Assembly (NCBI RefSeq): GCF_037911585.1
Contig: NZ_JBAJNS010000001.1
Span: 5,193,501-5,257,500, forward strand
Direction: 5' to 3'
DNA length: 64,000 nt
DNA from: Streptomyces sp. GSL17-111
GTDB taxonomy: Bacteria; Actinomycetota; Actinomycetes; Streptomycetales; Streptomycetaceae
The notes beneath the pieces were generated by a model. It did no database searches. It saw only the letters and a list, made by a program, of their open reading frames with translations, and had not been told where the DNA came from. How positions within the stretch are numbered: position 1 is the stretch's first letter; the number at the start of each line of letters is the position of its first letter. A program made the position numbers and the translations under genes. Positions 33,901 to 43,620 of the stretch are shown here, piece after piece.

Positions 33901-36900
33901 TGACTACGGCCTCGTGGGTGTGGCGATCACCCGGGCCGGGGCGGACGGCGACCGGGACACCGCGACGCTGGACACGTTCCTGCTGAGCTGCCGTGTCCTG
34001 GGACGGGGCGTGGAGCACGCCTTCCTCGCGGCGGTCGCCTCCGCCGTCGAGGAACACGACGGATGCCGCGACCTCACCGCGGTGCACCGGCCGACGGCCC
34101 GCAACACGCCCGTCCGCACCTTCTTCGACTCCGTCCTCGGCCACCGGGCGTCACCGGCGTCGGCGGAGGGCGAGGTCGTCTACCACGCGCCGCTGGCGGA
34201 GGTCGCGCGCGTCACGTTCCAGCCGGAGGACGCCCCGGACCCCACCACCGGGCCCGCTGCGGATCGCACCTCGCCCCCGGCACCGACGGCGTCCCCAGCC
34301 GGTGGTACGGCCAGGCTCGACGCCCTCGCGGACCTCGCCGGTGTCCTCGTCGACGCCGAGGCCCTGCACCGGGCGGTCGCCGGGGACCCGGCGCCCGCCG
34401 CCCGTGAGGAGGCCGGAGCCGGCCGGGCGGCGGACGCCGTCGCCCCCCACGGGTGGGCCGAGGCGCTGGACCGCGTGTGCGCGGTGCTGGCGCGGCCCGG
34501 TCGGCGGACGGCGGCGCACCTCGGCCCGGACACCACGGTCGAGTCGCTGCGTCTGGAGTCGCTGGAGATCGTCGACGCCACCGTCGCCCTGGAAGAGCAC
34601 TTCGGCCGGCTGCCGACGACCCTCTTCTTCGAACACCGGACGCTGGGGGACGTCGCCCGCGCCGTGCTCCCCCCGTCGGCCCGCACGCCGCGCCCGACGA
34701 CCGACCCGGTGCGGGCGACCGACCCGGCGCAGCCGGTCGGCCCCGAGGCCCCCCGGACGCCGGTGTCCGCCCAGGACGCCGGACGCGGCGCCGCTCCCGG
34801 CGCACCGGCTCCGGCGGCCGAGGACGCCATCGCCGTCGTCGGCGTCGCCGGGCGGTACCCGGGCGCCGCCGACCTCGACCAGCTGTGGCGCAACCTCCTG
34901 GCCGGCGCCGAGTCCCTGGGGGACGCGGTGCGGCGGTGGGGCCGCGCGGACCTCGTCGACCCCGCCGGAGGCCCCGGCCGCACCTACACCTCCGCCGCCG
35001 GGCTCCTCGACGACGTCGACGCCTTCGACGCGCTGTTCTTCGGTCTCGCCCCGAGCGAGGCGGAGACGATGGACCCGCAGCAGCGGCTGTTCCTCCAGAC
35101 CGCCTACCACGCGCTGGAGGACGCCGGGCACACGGCGGCGAGCCTCGGCCGCGACGTCGGCGTGTACGTGGCCTCCATGGGCCCCGACCACGCCGTGCTC
35201 AGCGCCAACGCGGCGCTGGACGGCCTCAGCCGCTACCCCAACAGCGACATCTACCAGATCGCCAACCGCGTCTCGTACTTCCTCGACTTCACCGGCCCCA
35301 GCATCGCGGTGGACACCGCCTGCTCCGGCTCCGGCGTCGCCCTCCAACTCGCCTGCGACGCCCTGCGGGCGGGCACCGTCTCGGCGGCGATCGCCGGGGG
35401 CGTGAACGTCATCCTGCACCCCGCCCGCCGGATCCAGTACGCCCAACTGGGCATGCTCTCGCCCACCGGCCGCTGCCGCCCCTTCGGCGCGGGCGCCGAC
35501 GGCATGGTGACCAGCGAGGGCGTCGGCGCGGTGCTGCTCCGGCCGCTGAAGGACGCGCTGGCCGACGGCGACCACATCCACGGAGTGATCAAGGCGGTCA
35601 CCACCAACAGCGGCGGGCGCACCAGCGGTTTCACCGTGCCGAGCCCGGCCGCGCAGGCGGAGCTGATCGGCGCGGCGCTGCGGCGGGCCGGCACCGACCC
35701 GTCCACCATCGGATACGTCGAGGCGCACGGGACCGGGACCGCGCTCGGCGACCCCATCGAGATCCGCGGACTGACCGAGGCGTTCGGCTCACCCGGTCCG
35801 GACGGCGCGGTCCCGGTCGGCAGCATCAAGGGGAACATCGGTCACACCGAGGCGGCCGCCGCGCTGGCCGGGCTCACCAAGGTACTGCTCCAGCTGCGCC
35901 ACGGCACCCTGGTGCCCTCGCTGCACTCCGAGCGGCTCAACCCGGCCATCGATTTCGACGCCGGCCTCTTCCAGGTCCAGCGCGAGGCCGCCGCCTGGCG
36001 CTCCGGCCGGGGCGGAGCGCCCCGCCGGGCCTCGATCAGCTCGTTCGGCGCCGGTGGGGTCAACGTCCACCTGGTCGTGGAGGAGCCGCCGTCGACCGGC
36101 CCGGGCACGCCTGCGGGACCCGGCCCGGCACTGCCGGAGCTGATCGTGCTGTCCGCGCGGGAGGACGCCCCCCTGCGGGACGTCTGCCTGCGGCTCGCGG
36201 CGTGGCTGCGCGGGCCCGGAGCCGACGAGGACCTGGCCGACGTCGCGTTCACGCTGCGGGAGGGACGGGAGCGGCACGCCGTCCGCCTCGCGTTCCCCGC
36301 CCGCGACCGGCGGCACCTCCAGGACGTCCTCGACGCGTTGACGGCCTCCGGCCGGACCGTCGAGGAGGCGGCGCGGGAGCTGTCCGGGGTGGCGTTCGAG
36401 CGGTCCGGTGCCGGGCGCGACCTGGCGGACCTGCTCGACGGTGGGCCCGAGACCACCGGCCTGCTGCGCGGCCTGGCCGAGCGCGGCGACCTGCACAAGC
36501 TGGGTCGGCTCTGGTGTGCCGGGGCGCGCTGCGACTGGTCGGCCGTCCTGCCCGGCACCGGGCGCCGCCGCGTGCCCCTGCCCGGCTACCCCTTCGCCCG
36601 CACCCGCCACCGGCTCCCCGTCCCCGACCCCGTCCCCACGCAGGCCGTCCCCCCGCAGGCCGACGCGGCGCCCCGGCCCGACGCGGCGCCGCTCGCCTAC
36701 TACACGCCGCGCTGGACGACCCGCCCCGCTCCCGAGGAGCGACCCGGCACCGATGCGACGGTCGTCGTGATCGGCGGCCCCCGGGACTGGAGCGCGGGGG
36801 CCGACCACCACCTGACCGGCCCGGACGACCCGCCCCCCGCCCCGGGCGAGCTGATCGTGGTGGACCGCCGGGGACTGGACGGCGCCGGGGGACCGGTGGC

Positions 36901-39900
36901 GGAGGGCGTGGAGCGCTCCACCGCCACGCTGCTCGCGCTGGCCCGGCGCGCCGCGTCGGGCGGGGGCCCGCTCACCTACGTGTCCGTGGCACCGGCCGAC
37001 GAGGACGACCCGCACAGCTCCGTCGTCCCCGGGCTCGGACGGGCCCTGGCGCACGAGCTCCCGGGGTTCAGGGTGGTCCGCGTGGAGGTCGGGGCCGACA
37101 CGCAGGCCCCCGCGCTCGCCGACGTGGTGGCCGAGGCGGGCCGGGGCACCACGGAGGTCCGCCACAGCGGCGGGGAGCGCCGCACGCGCCGCTGGTGCCG
37201 CGCCGAGCCCACCACCGCTCGCCCCGTCGGCCTCCGGCGCGGCGGGCACTACCTGATCACCGGCGGGGCGGGCGGGATCGGCCGACGGCTGGCCGTCCAC
37301 CTCGCCGACGCGTGCGCCGCGTCGGTCACGCTGCTGGGACGCTCCGCCGCCCCGGACGCGGTGGAGGAGCTGGGCGAGCGGTGCCGCGCCGCCGGTGGCG
37401 ACCTGCTGTACCTCCGTGCGGACGTGACGGACGCCGACGCTCTGGGCCGGGCACTGGCCGCCGCACGGAGGCGCTTCGGCCCGCCGCACGGTGTCGTCCA
37501 CGCCGCCGGCGTCCTGCGGGACGCGCCGCTGGCGGACCTGACCGAGGACGCCGTCCGCGACGTCCTCGCGCCGAAGGTCACCGGGACGGTGCTGCTCGAC
37601 CAGAGGACGGCCGCCGACGCGTTGGACTTCTTCGTCCTCATGTCCTCCTTCGTCGGCACCTTCGGCAACGCGGGCCAGGCCGCCTACTGCGCCGCCAACC
37701 GCTTCCTGGACGCCTTCGCCGAGCAGCGGGCCGCCCGCGTCGCCCGGGGGCTGCGCCACGGCGCCTCGGTCTCGATGGTGTGGCCCCTGTGGGAGGACGG
37801 CGGCATGCGCATGCCCGACGCCGTGCGGCGCCTCACCGGGACGACCACCGGCCTTGCGGCGATCACCTCCGAGGAGGCCCTCACGGCGCTGCGGGACGCC
37901 CTCGGCCTTGGTTCCCCCACCGTGCTGGTCGCCCGGGGTGACCAGCGACGGATCGCCACGGCCCTGGACGCCCTCGAACCCGCTCCGGTGCGGGCGGAGG
38001 CGTCCGGCCCGCAGCCGGACCGTCCGGAGCCCGGCGGCCCGCCCGCCGACGGCCTGCGGACCTGGCTGTGCGCCCTGTTGCGGACGGAGGCGGCCGAACT
38101 GGTCAAGGTGCCCGCCGAACAGGTCCGTGCCGACGTCGAGTTCGGCGACTACGGCTTCAACTCCGTCCTCTTCACCGACCTCGCCAACCGCCTCAACGAC
38201 CGCTTCGGGCTGGCGCTGACCCCGGTTGCCTTCTTCCAGCACTCCACCGTGGACGCGCTGGCCTCCGCGCTGTGCGCACGGTACGGGGACGCGATCGCCG
38301 CCGCCCAAGGCCGCGACGCGGCAACCGGGCCACGCCCCGACCCCGACCCGGCCCCGCCGGGGCCCGCTCCGGAGCCCCCGCCCGCTCCGGAGCCCGCCGC
38401 ACCGGGCGGAACGCCCGCGCCGTCGGTGGGGGAGCGAGGGCCCCGGCCCGTGGCCGTCATCGGGATGGCGGCCCGGCTGCCCGGCTGCCCGGACCTGGAC
38501 ACCTACTGGCGTCATCTCCTGGACGGCCGTGATCTCGTCGGCCCCGCACCGGCGGGACGGTTCACCGGGGACGCGCCGCGCGGCGGCTTCCTCGACGACA
38601 TCCTCGCCTTCGACGCGGACTTCTTCGGCATCCCGCCGCGTGAGGCCCGGCTGATGGACCCGCAGCAGCGGCTCTTCCTGGAGGCGGCCTGGCACGCGCT
38701 GGAGGACGCGCTCCTCGACCCGCGCGGCCTCGCGGGCAGCCGCACCGGCGTGTTCGTCGGCGCCACCCTCTCCGACTACGCCGACCACCTGGCCCGCGCC
38801 GCCGAGGAGGTGGGCGGCCACACCATCACCGGGCACGTGCAGTCCGTCATCGCCAACCGGCTCTCCTACCTGCTGGACCTGCGCGGTCCCAGCGAGGTCG
38901 TGGACACCGCCTGTTCGAGTTCGCTGACGGCGCTGCACCGCGCGCTGTGCGCCCTGGAGGCCGGGGAGTGCGACCTGGCGGTGGCGGGCGGCGTCAACGC
39001 CCTGTTCAACCCCGTCTGGTTCGAGTCCCTCGGCAGGGCGGGGCTGCTCTCGGGCACCGGACGCTGCTGGACGTTCGACGAGCGCGCCGACGGGTTCGTC
39101 CGGGGGGAGGGGGTCGGAGCCGTCGTCCTCAAACCCCTCGACCGGGCCCTGCGCGACGGGGACGAGGTGCACGGCGTGATCCGGGGGTCGGCCGTGGGCC
39201 ACGGCGGTCGCGCGCACTCCCTGACCGCACCCCGCCCCGAGGCGCAGGCGGAGGTCGTCACCGAGGCGCTCCGGCGGGCCGGGGTGGAGCCGCGGACGGT
39301 GTCCTACGTCGAGACGCACGGCACGGGGACCCGGCTGGGCGACCCCATCGAAGTGGCCGGTCTGACCGAGGCGTTCACCCGGCCCGGCGCCGCCGCGGAG
39401 GGGCCGTGGTGCCACCTGGGCGCCGTCAAGACCAACATCGGCCACCTGGAGTCGGCCGCCGGCCTGGCCGGCCTGCTCAAGGTGCTGCTCGCGCTGCGCC
39501 ACCGCACGCTGCCGCCCAACGCGGCGGGGGACCGCGCCAACCCCCACCTGGACCTGTCCGCCGGCCCCTTCACCGTCCTGCGCGGGACGCGGAGCTGGGA
39601 GCCGAAGGACCCGGACGGGCGTCCGCTGCCCCTGCGGGCGGGGGTGAGCGCCTTCGGTTTCGGTGGCGCCAACGCCCACGTCGTCGTGGAGGAACCGCCC
39701 TCCCGGGCCGTCCCGGCACCGGCCGACGAGGGCGCCGGAGAGCACCTGCTCGTCCTGTCCGCCCACGGGCCGGACCGGCTGCGGGCGTACGCCCGCCGAC
39801 TGCGGACGGCGCTCACGGCGACACCCCACCGGCTCGCCGACCTCGCCCACACCTCGCGCGTGGCGCGCAGCGCCCTGCCCTGTCGGCTCGCCCTGCTCGC

Positions 39901-42900
39901 CGCCGACCTCGACCAGGCCGTGAGCCGGCTCGACCACTACCTGGACGGCCGACGGGCGCCGGGCCTGTACGCGACCGAGAGCGGCCTGTCCGACGACCCC
40001 CCGGACCGCACCCCGCTGGCCGGGACCGCCCGGCGCTGGGCCCTGGGCGAGCCCGTCACGCTGCCCCGGACCCCCGGCGGACGCCGCGTTCCCTTCCCCG
40101 CCTACCCCTTCGACCACTCCACGGCGCACGGCCCGGCGCTCACCGACGGCCCCGCGCCCGCCCGCCCGGCGCCGTCTCCGGAACCGGCAGCAACCCCTGC
40201 GGCAACTCCCGCAGCGACCCCGGAAGCGGAACCGACGCCGCACCTCCTGGCCAGGCGCTGGCGGCCGGCGCCGCAGCCCGGGCTCCGGGCCCCCGAGGGC
40301 CCCGCCACCCGCCTGCTCCTCGTGGGACGGGAAGCCGGTATCGGACTCGTCGAGGAACTGGCCGCGACCGAGGACGTGCGCTGGCTGGTCCTCCGCGAAC
40401 CGTCCGCCCTCCCGGCGCTCTCCGCCGACGAGTTCGAGCTCGACCTCGACGACCACGAGGGCGGCGGACGGCTGGCCGAGCGGATCCTGGCGTCCCACGG
40501 ACCGCTCGACGCCGTCATCGACCTGGTCGACGCCACGGGCGGCCCCGGCCCCGCCCGGGAGGCCGCCCGCGTCGCCCTGCTGCGGGTGCTGGCCACCGAC
40601 CGCCGTGGGCACGCCCCGCGCGTCGTCCACGTCCGGGGGGAGGCGGGGCCCGAACCGGACGCGTCCGCGTCCCTCCCCGGGGAGGCGATGGCCGGGGCCC
40701 GGATGGCCGGTCTCGTCCGGGCCCTGGGCGCGGAGTACGCGGCACTGCGGACCGTCACCGTCGCGACCCGGCCCGGCAGCGCGGACGACCGGCCGCCGGG
40801 ACCGCTGTCCGTCGCCCTCCGCGAGCTGGACGCCGCCGGCAGCGAACCGGACGTGCGCTACGACGGGGGAGCGCGGCACGTCGCCCGGCTCGAACGGCTG
40901 CCGCTCCCCGCCCCCGGCGCCGACGGCCACCTCGGCGCGTTCCGCGTCCGTCCCGACCGCCCCTACCTGATCACCGGAGGCACCGGGGGACTGGGCCTGG
41001 CGGCGGCCGAACTGCTCGTGGCGAAGGGCGCGCGGCGGCTCGTGCTGACCGGCCGCCGGACCCTGCCCGGCCGCTCCCGGTGGGCGGAGGACGCGCCGGG
41101 GGAGTGGTGGGCCGGACGCGTGGCGGCGGTCCGTGGGCTGGAGGCCGCCGGGGCCGAGGTCATGCTCCCCGAGACCCCGCTCACCGACCCCGGCGCCACC
41201 GAAGCCTTCCTCGCCGCCGCTCGCGCGCGGTTCGGCCCGGTCGCCGGGGTCCTGCACTGCGCGGGCTCGGTCTCCCCCACGCCCGCCTTCGTGCACAAGT
41301 CCTACCGGGAGATCACCGACTGCTGGGAGCCCAAGGGCGCCGGTCTGCTCGCCCTGGACCGGGCGCTGCGGGAGGACGAACCCGACTTCGTCGTGCTCTA
41401 CTCCTCCGTCTGCGCCGCCGTCCCCGCCCTCGCTCCCGGACTGAGCGACTACGCGAGCGCCAACGCCGTGCTGGACGCCTACGCGGCGCACGCCACCCGG
41501 CGGGAGCGTGCGCGGGGCTCCCGCACCCGCTGGATCGCCGTGGACTGGGGCAGTTGGTCGGGGATCGGCATGGGCGAGGTGACCAGCCGCCGCTACCGTG
41601 ACCACGGCCTGGCGGCACTCACCCCGGACCAGGGCCTGACCCTGCTCGACGCGGCGCTCGCCACCACCGGACACACCAGCCTCGTCGCCGTCAACGCCCG
41701 CCCCGACGCGGCCGAGGCCCTCCTGCCGGGGCCCGCGCCCGCGCCCCTCGGCGCCCCGGCCACGGAACCCGAGCGGTCGGCCGACGGAGCGGAGGCGCAG
41801 CGCCGGGAGGCGCCCCCCGGGGGCACGCTCGTCGAGCGGTGCGCCGCCCACATCACCGACGTCCTCGCCCGCGAACTCGGGCTGGCGCACGGCCGGATCA
41901 CCCCCGACGCCCGCTTCAGCGACCTCGGTGTCGACTCCATCCTGATCGCCGCCATCGTCACCGGGCTGGAGACGCTCGCGGGGGCCCCGCTCGAACCCTC
42001 GGTCATCCTCGAACACCCCACCGTGGCCCGGCTGAGCCGGTACCTGGTCGAGCAGCACCCGGACGGGCTGGCCCGCTGGGACCGCGGCCGGTCCACCGCC
42101 CCCGACGCCGCCGACCGCACCCCGCCGGCCGTCGGGGCCGCCGAAGCCGCCGAACCTGCCGGGGCCGTCCCGTCCACCGCCCGGCGGCCGGAGCCGGACG
42201 TCCTCCCGCTGGCGGTCGTCGGCCTGGCGGGCCGCTTCCCCGGCGCGCCCACCGCCGCGCACTTCTGGGACCTGCTCCGGCACGGCCGGTCCGGCATCCG
42301 GGAGGTGCCCCGGTCCCGCTGGGACATCGCTTCCCTGTACGCGCCCGAGCACCGGGAGGGACGGAGCGTCAGCAAGTGGGGCGGGTTCCTCGACGGCATC
42401 GAGGACTTCGACCCGGGCTACTTCGGCATCCCGGAGGCCGACGCCGCGCACATGGACCCGCTCACCCGGCTGTTCCTGGAGACGGCCGAGGAACTCCTCG
42501 CCGACGCCGGGTACCGGCCCGAGGAGGTCGCGGGCCGCCGGGTCGGGGTGTTCGTCGGCTCGGGCACGAGTACCTACGGCTCGCGCATCGCCGTGCCCGG
42601 CCGGGCCACCGCCACGGGCACCAACCAGAACTTCATCGGCGCCCACCTCGCCCACTTCCGCGACCTGCGCGGCCCCAACCTCGTCGTCGACACGGCCTGC
42701 TCGTCCTCCCTGACGAGCCTGTGCCTGGCCCACCAGGCGCTGCGGACCGGCGAGTGCGAGATGGCCGTCGTCGGCGGTGCCGACCTCATCCTGGACGAGA
42801 CCCCCTACCTGTCGCTGAGCGCCGCCCGGGCGCTGTCCCCCGACGGGACCTGCCGCGTCTTCGACGCCTCGGCGAACGGCTTCGTCCCGGGCGAGGGGGT

Positions 42901-43618
42901 GGGGGCCGTCCTGGTGAAACCCCTCGACGCCGCCCTGCGCGACGGCGACCGGGTGCTCGCCGTCATCGAGGGCACGGCGATGAACAACGACGGCCGCACG
43001 ATGGGCCTGACGACCCCGAACCCGGACGCCCAGCAGGAGGTCATCCGCAGCGCGCTGCACCGGGCCGGGGCGTCGGCGGGAAGCGTCTCCTACGTCGAGG
43101 CCCACGGCACCGGCACGATGATCGGAGACCCGATCGAACTGCGTGCCCTGACCGAGGTGTTCCGTGAGGACACCGCAGACCGCGGCTTCTGCGGTGTCGG
43201 CAGCGTGAAGTCGAACGTCGGCCACCTGCTCATGGCCGCCGGCATGGCCGGACTGCACAAGGTCATCCTCTCCCTCGTCCACGAGGCACTGCCGCCGACG
43301 CTGCACTGCGAGCGTCCCAACCCCCGCTTCAGCTTCGACGCGTCACCGTTCCGCCCGCAGACCGAGCTGGAGCCCTGGCGCCCCCGGGACGGCGTCCGCC
43401 GCGCCGGGATCAGCGCCTTCGGCTTCGGCGGGACCAACTGCCACGTCGTCCTGCGCGGTCCGACGGACGCCGAACGGGAAGGCCGCGAGATCCGGCGTGC
43501 TCCGCTTCCGGCCCCGGTCTTCCGACGGGCGCGCCACTGGGTCGAACGACCCCGCACGGCGCCCCCGGCCCCCACCCCCGGACCCCGTCCCCTGCTCGAG
43601 CTGGAGGAATGGATCTAG
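30962..43618 (+). CDS. Trans-AT PKS, PksA: loading (MaoC-SDR-FkbH-ACP), KS1-KR-ACP, KS2-KR-ACP, KS3
   Basis: The 4218-aa protein starts at ATG 30962 with GGAGAGGA about 10 nt upstream. Domains by approximate residue: MaoC-like double hot-dog (1-280; Asp26 and His31 in DASPLH, then PVVHGALCV); SDR reductase (289-520; GGSRGLG, and HYGAAK with Tyr/Lys); FkbH (560-1090; HAD motif DCDNT with Asp743/Asp745); ACP1 (Ser1200). KS1 (1288-1710; Cys1454) is followed by KR1 (2092-2330) and ACP2 (Ser2401). KS2 (2497-2920; Cys2651) is followed by KR2 (3335-3590) and ACP3 (Ser3659). KS3 (3749-4165; Cys3913) ends the protein after a post-KS FRRARHWVE linker. No AT domain (GHSxG) is present. KS1-3 keep both catalytic His (EAHGTGT or ETHGTGT, and N-I/V-GH). 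KR1 looks B-type (LRD); KR2 lacks the LDD-like motif. KS3 has its processing domains on PksB. Product unknown. Confidence 0.93.
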   Translation: MNPHLVTGTLTVTPEEVRAFAEASGDASPLHVDDAYARRTPFGRPVVHGALCVLKLFAAGPARTDLRVSSLTARFRGPVTPGQRYDWSAEDTGPEDTGPEGGAEPPRRLVLRLRDGRRDLVEVLATVEPGTLRDAPARPARPRLRRTAAGTPWARLAPGQAVGAAYRPDWPALSALADRLGLTERALDTEHLAVLSWASQLAGMEAPGRAALVSGLDLDGESAPRRSAFRARGEITEVDERYRQLRLRGEVTAGHLRARVGLRVHVRREGTAPSLELLRTLLGRDPGPGPLVGRTAFVSGGSRGLGAAVAAALVLAGARVHVAFRDSTAEAEELRTALGADGARLVLHQGDVGDPRWCAETRRRIAETEGPVGLLVLNAGPPAQPLDLHPAAVARAAAHVEAALRLAHAPLAAFAEDVAGRGGQVVAVSSAYATAPPRGLGHYGAAKRAVEGLVRAAVTEYPALSGLLARPPRLATTFADSVTAAEEALPVETAAVAIVRRIVAGGTPGGTPGGTEVIDAFAPPAADPAPATAAAPAREPSAPGDGPAARAGAALAVAATFTTEPLRDALEHWTRRLGLDLSVRLSPYGQVFQELLDPAGGFARNVGGCNVILLRFEDWPRGAGGVRTAEEFAAAATTAARRDAVPLVVMVCPPSPTAAARHADELSSLEERVRTALEDVRGVHLVSGPDWRTPYSVPRPHDAAREEHAHIPYTPPACTVLATAVARTAHSLLAPPFKVLVLDCDNTLWRGVCGEDGAGGVEIESAHRRLQQWAVERHAEGVLLCLCSKNSSEDVDAVFAHRPDMPLRPEHLAARRIDWNPKPGNIRALAEELGLGTDAFVFLDDNPVEVAAVRAELPEVLALTLPTDVARWPGFLDRLWAFDKAEVTDEDRRRTVMYRAGRERAALRESTATLSEFIKGLDLRVDVRPVAPEQLARVAQLTQRTNQFNLAPVRRTETQLGALLAEGARCWVADVTDRFGDYGLVGVAITRAGADGDRDTATLDTFLLSCRVLGRGVEHAFLAAVASAVEEHDGCRDLTAVHRPTARNTPVRTFFDSVLGHRASPASAEGEVVYHAPLAEVARVTFQPEDAPDPTTGPAADRTSPPAPTASPAGGTARLDALADLAGVLVDAEALHRAVAGDPAPAAREEAGAGRAADAVAPHGWAEALDRVCAVLARPGRRTAAHLGPDTTVESLRLESLEIVDATVALEEHFGRLPTTLFFEHRTLGDVARAVLPPSARTPRPTTDPVRATDPAQPVGPEAPRTPVSAQDAGRGAAPGAPAPAAEDAIAVVGVAGRYPGAADLDQLWRNLLAGAESLGDAVRRWGRADLVDPAGGPGRTYTSAAGLLDDVDAFDALFFGLAPSEAETMDPQQRLFLQTAYHALEDAGHTAASLGRDVGVYVASMGPDHAVLSANAALDGLSRYPNSDIYQIANRVSYFLDFTGPSIAVDTACSGSGVALQLACDALRAGTVSAAIAGGVNVILHPARRIQYAQLGMLSPTGRCRPFGAGADGMVTSEGVGAVLLRPLKDALADGDHIHGVIKAVTTNSGGRTSGFTVPSPAAQAELIGAALRRAGTDPSTIGYVEAHGTGTALGDPIEIRGLTEAFGSPGPDGAVPVGSIKGNIGHTEAAAALAGLTKVLLQLRHGTLVPSLHSERLNPAIDFDAGLFQVQREAAAWRSGRGGAPRRASISSFGAGGVNVHLVVEEPPSTGPGTPAGPGPALPELIVLSAREDAPLRDVCLRLAAWLRGPGADEDLADVAFTLREGRERHAVRLAFPARDRRHLQDVLDALTASGRTVEEAARELSGVAFERSGAGRDLADLLDGGPETTGLLRGLAERGDLHKLGRLWCAGARCDWSAVLPGTGRRRVPLPGYPFARTRHRLPVPDPVPTQAVPPQADAAPRPDAAPLAYYTPRWTTRPAPEERPGTDATVVVIGGPRDWSAGADHHLTGPDDPPPAPGELIVVDRRGLDGAGGPVAEGVERSTATLLALARRAASGGGPLTYVSVAPADEDDPHSSVVPGLGRALAHELPGFRVVRVEVGADTQAPALADVVAEAGRGTTEVRHSGGERRTRRWCRAEPTTARPVGLRRGGHYLITGGAGGIGRRLAVHLADACAASVTLLGRSAAPDAVEELGERCRAAGGDLLYLRADVTDADALGRALAAARRRFGPPHGVVHAAGVLRDAPLADLTEDAVRDVLAPKVTGTVLLDQRTAADALDFFVLMSSFVGTFGNAGQAAYCAANRFLDAFAEQRAARVARGLRHGASVSMVWPLWEDGGMRMPDAVRRLTGTTTGLAAITSEEALTALRDALGLGSPTVLVARGDQRRIATALDALEPAPVRAEASGPQPDRPEPGGPPADGLRTWLCALLRTEAAELVKVPAEQVRADVEFGDYGFNSVLFTDLANRLNDRFGLALTPVAFFQHSTVDALASALCARYGDAIAAAQGRDAATGPRPDPDPAPPGPAPEPPPAPEPAAPGGTPAPSVGERGPRPVAVIGMAARLPGCPDLDTYWRHLLDGRDLVGPAPAGRFTGDAPRGGFLDDILAFDADFFGIPPREARLMDPQQRLFLEAAWHALEDALLDPRGLAGSRTGVFVGATLSDYADHLARAAEEVGGHTITGHVQSVIANRLSYLLDLRGPSEVVDTACSSSLTALHRALCALEAGECDLAVAGGVNALFNPVWFESLGRAGLLSGTGRCWTFDERADGFVRGEGVGAVVLKPLDRALRDGDEVHGVIRGSAVGHGGRAHSLTAPRPEAQAEVVTEALRRAGVEPRTVSYVETHGTGTRLGDPIEVAGLTEAFTRPGAAAEGPWCHLGAVKTNIGHLESAAGLAGLLKVLLALRHRTLPPNAAGDRANPHLDLSAGPFTVLRGTRSWEPKDPDGRPLPLRAGVSAFGFGGANAHVVVEEPPSRAVPAPADEGAGEHLLVLSAHGPDRLRAYARRLRTALTATPHRLADLAHTSRVARSALPCRLALLAADLDQAVSRLDHYLDGRRAPGLYATESGLSDDPPDRTPLAGTARRWALGEPVTLPRTPGGRRVPFPAYPFDHSTAHGPALTDGPAPARPAPSPEPAATPAATPAATPEAEPTPHLLARRWRPAPQPGLRAPEGPATRLLLVGREAGIGLVEELAATEDVRWLVLREPSALPALSADEFELDLDDHEGGGRLAERILASHGPLDAVIDLVDATGGPGPAREAARVALLRVLATDRRGHAPRVVHVRGEAGPEPDASASLPGEAMAGARMAGLVRALGAEYAALRTVTVATRPGSADDRPPGPLSVALRELDAAGSEPDVRYDGGARHVARLERLPLPAPGADGHLGAFRVRPDRPYLITGGTGGLGLAAAELLVAKGARRLVLTGRRTLPGRSRWAEDAPGEWWAGRVAAVRGLEAAGAEVMLPETPLTDPGATEAFLAAARARFGPVAGVLHCAGSVSPTPAFVHKSYREITDCWEPKGAGLLALDRALREDEPDFVVLYSSVCAAVPALAPGLSDYASANAVLDAYAAHATRRERARGSRTRWIAVDWGSWSGIGMGEVTSRRYRDHGLAALTPDQGLTLLDAALATTGHTSLVAVNARPDAAEALLPGPAPAPLGAPATEPERSADGAEAQRREAPPGGTLVERCAAHITDVLARELGLAHGRITPDARFSDLGVDSILIAAIVTGLETLAGAPLEPSVILEHPTVARLSRYLVEQHPDGLARWDRGRSTAPDAADRTPPAVGAAEAAEPAGAVPSTARRPEPDVLPLAVVGLAGRFPGAPTAAHFWDLLRHGRSGIREVPRSRWDIASLYAPEHREGRSVSKWGGFLDGIEDFDPGYFGIPEADAAHMDPLTRLFLETAEELLADAGYRPEEVAGRRVGVFVGSGTSTYGSRIAVPGRATATGTNQNFIGAHLAHFRDLRGPNLVVDTACSSSLTSLCLAHQALRTGECEMAVVGGADLILDETPYLSLSAARALSPDGTCRVFDASANGFVPGEGVGAVLVKPLDAALRDGDRVLAVIEGTAMNNDGRTMGLTTPNPDAQQEVIRSALHRAGASAGSVSYVEAHGTGTMIGDPIELRALTEVFREDTADRGFCGVGSVKSNVGHLLMAAGMAGLHKVILSLVHEALPPTLHCERPNPRFSFDASPFRPQTELEPWRPRDGVRRAGISAFGFGGTNCHVVLRGPTDAEREGREIRRAPLPAPVFRRARHWVERPRTAPPAPTPGPRPLLELEEWI

Positions 43619-43620
43619 CC

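Noticed and set aside
35789..43306. 2505-aa open frame on the minus strand inside pksA
   Set aside because: It is antisense to KS, KR and ACP domains whose catalytic motifs are intact; its composition (Gly/Arg/Val/Asp) is that of a complement shadow.
43609..43611. ATG at 43609 as start of pksB
   Set aside because: GGAGGA ends directly before it, leaving no spacing for a ribosome; ATG 43621 is more plausible, although its spacing (12 nt) is also not ideal.
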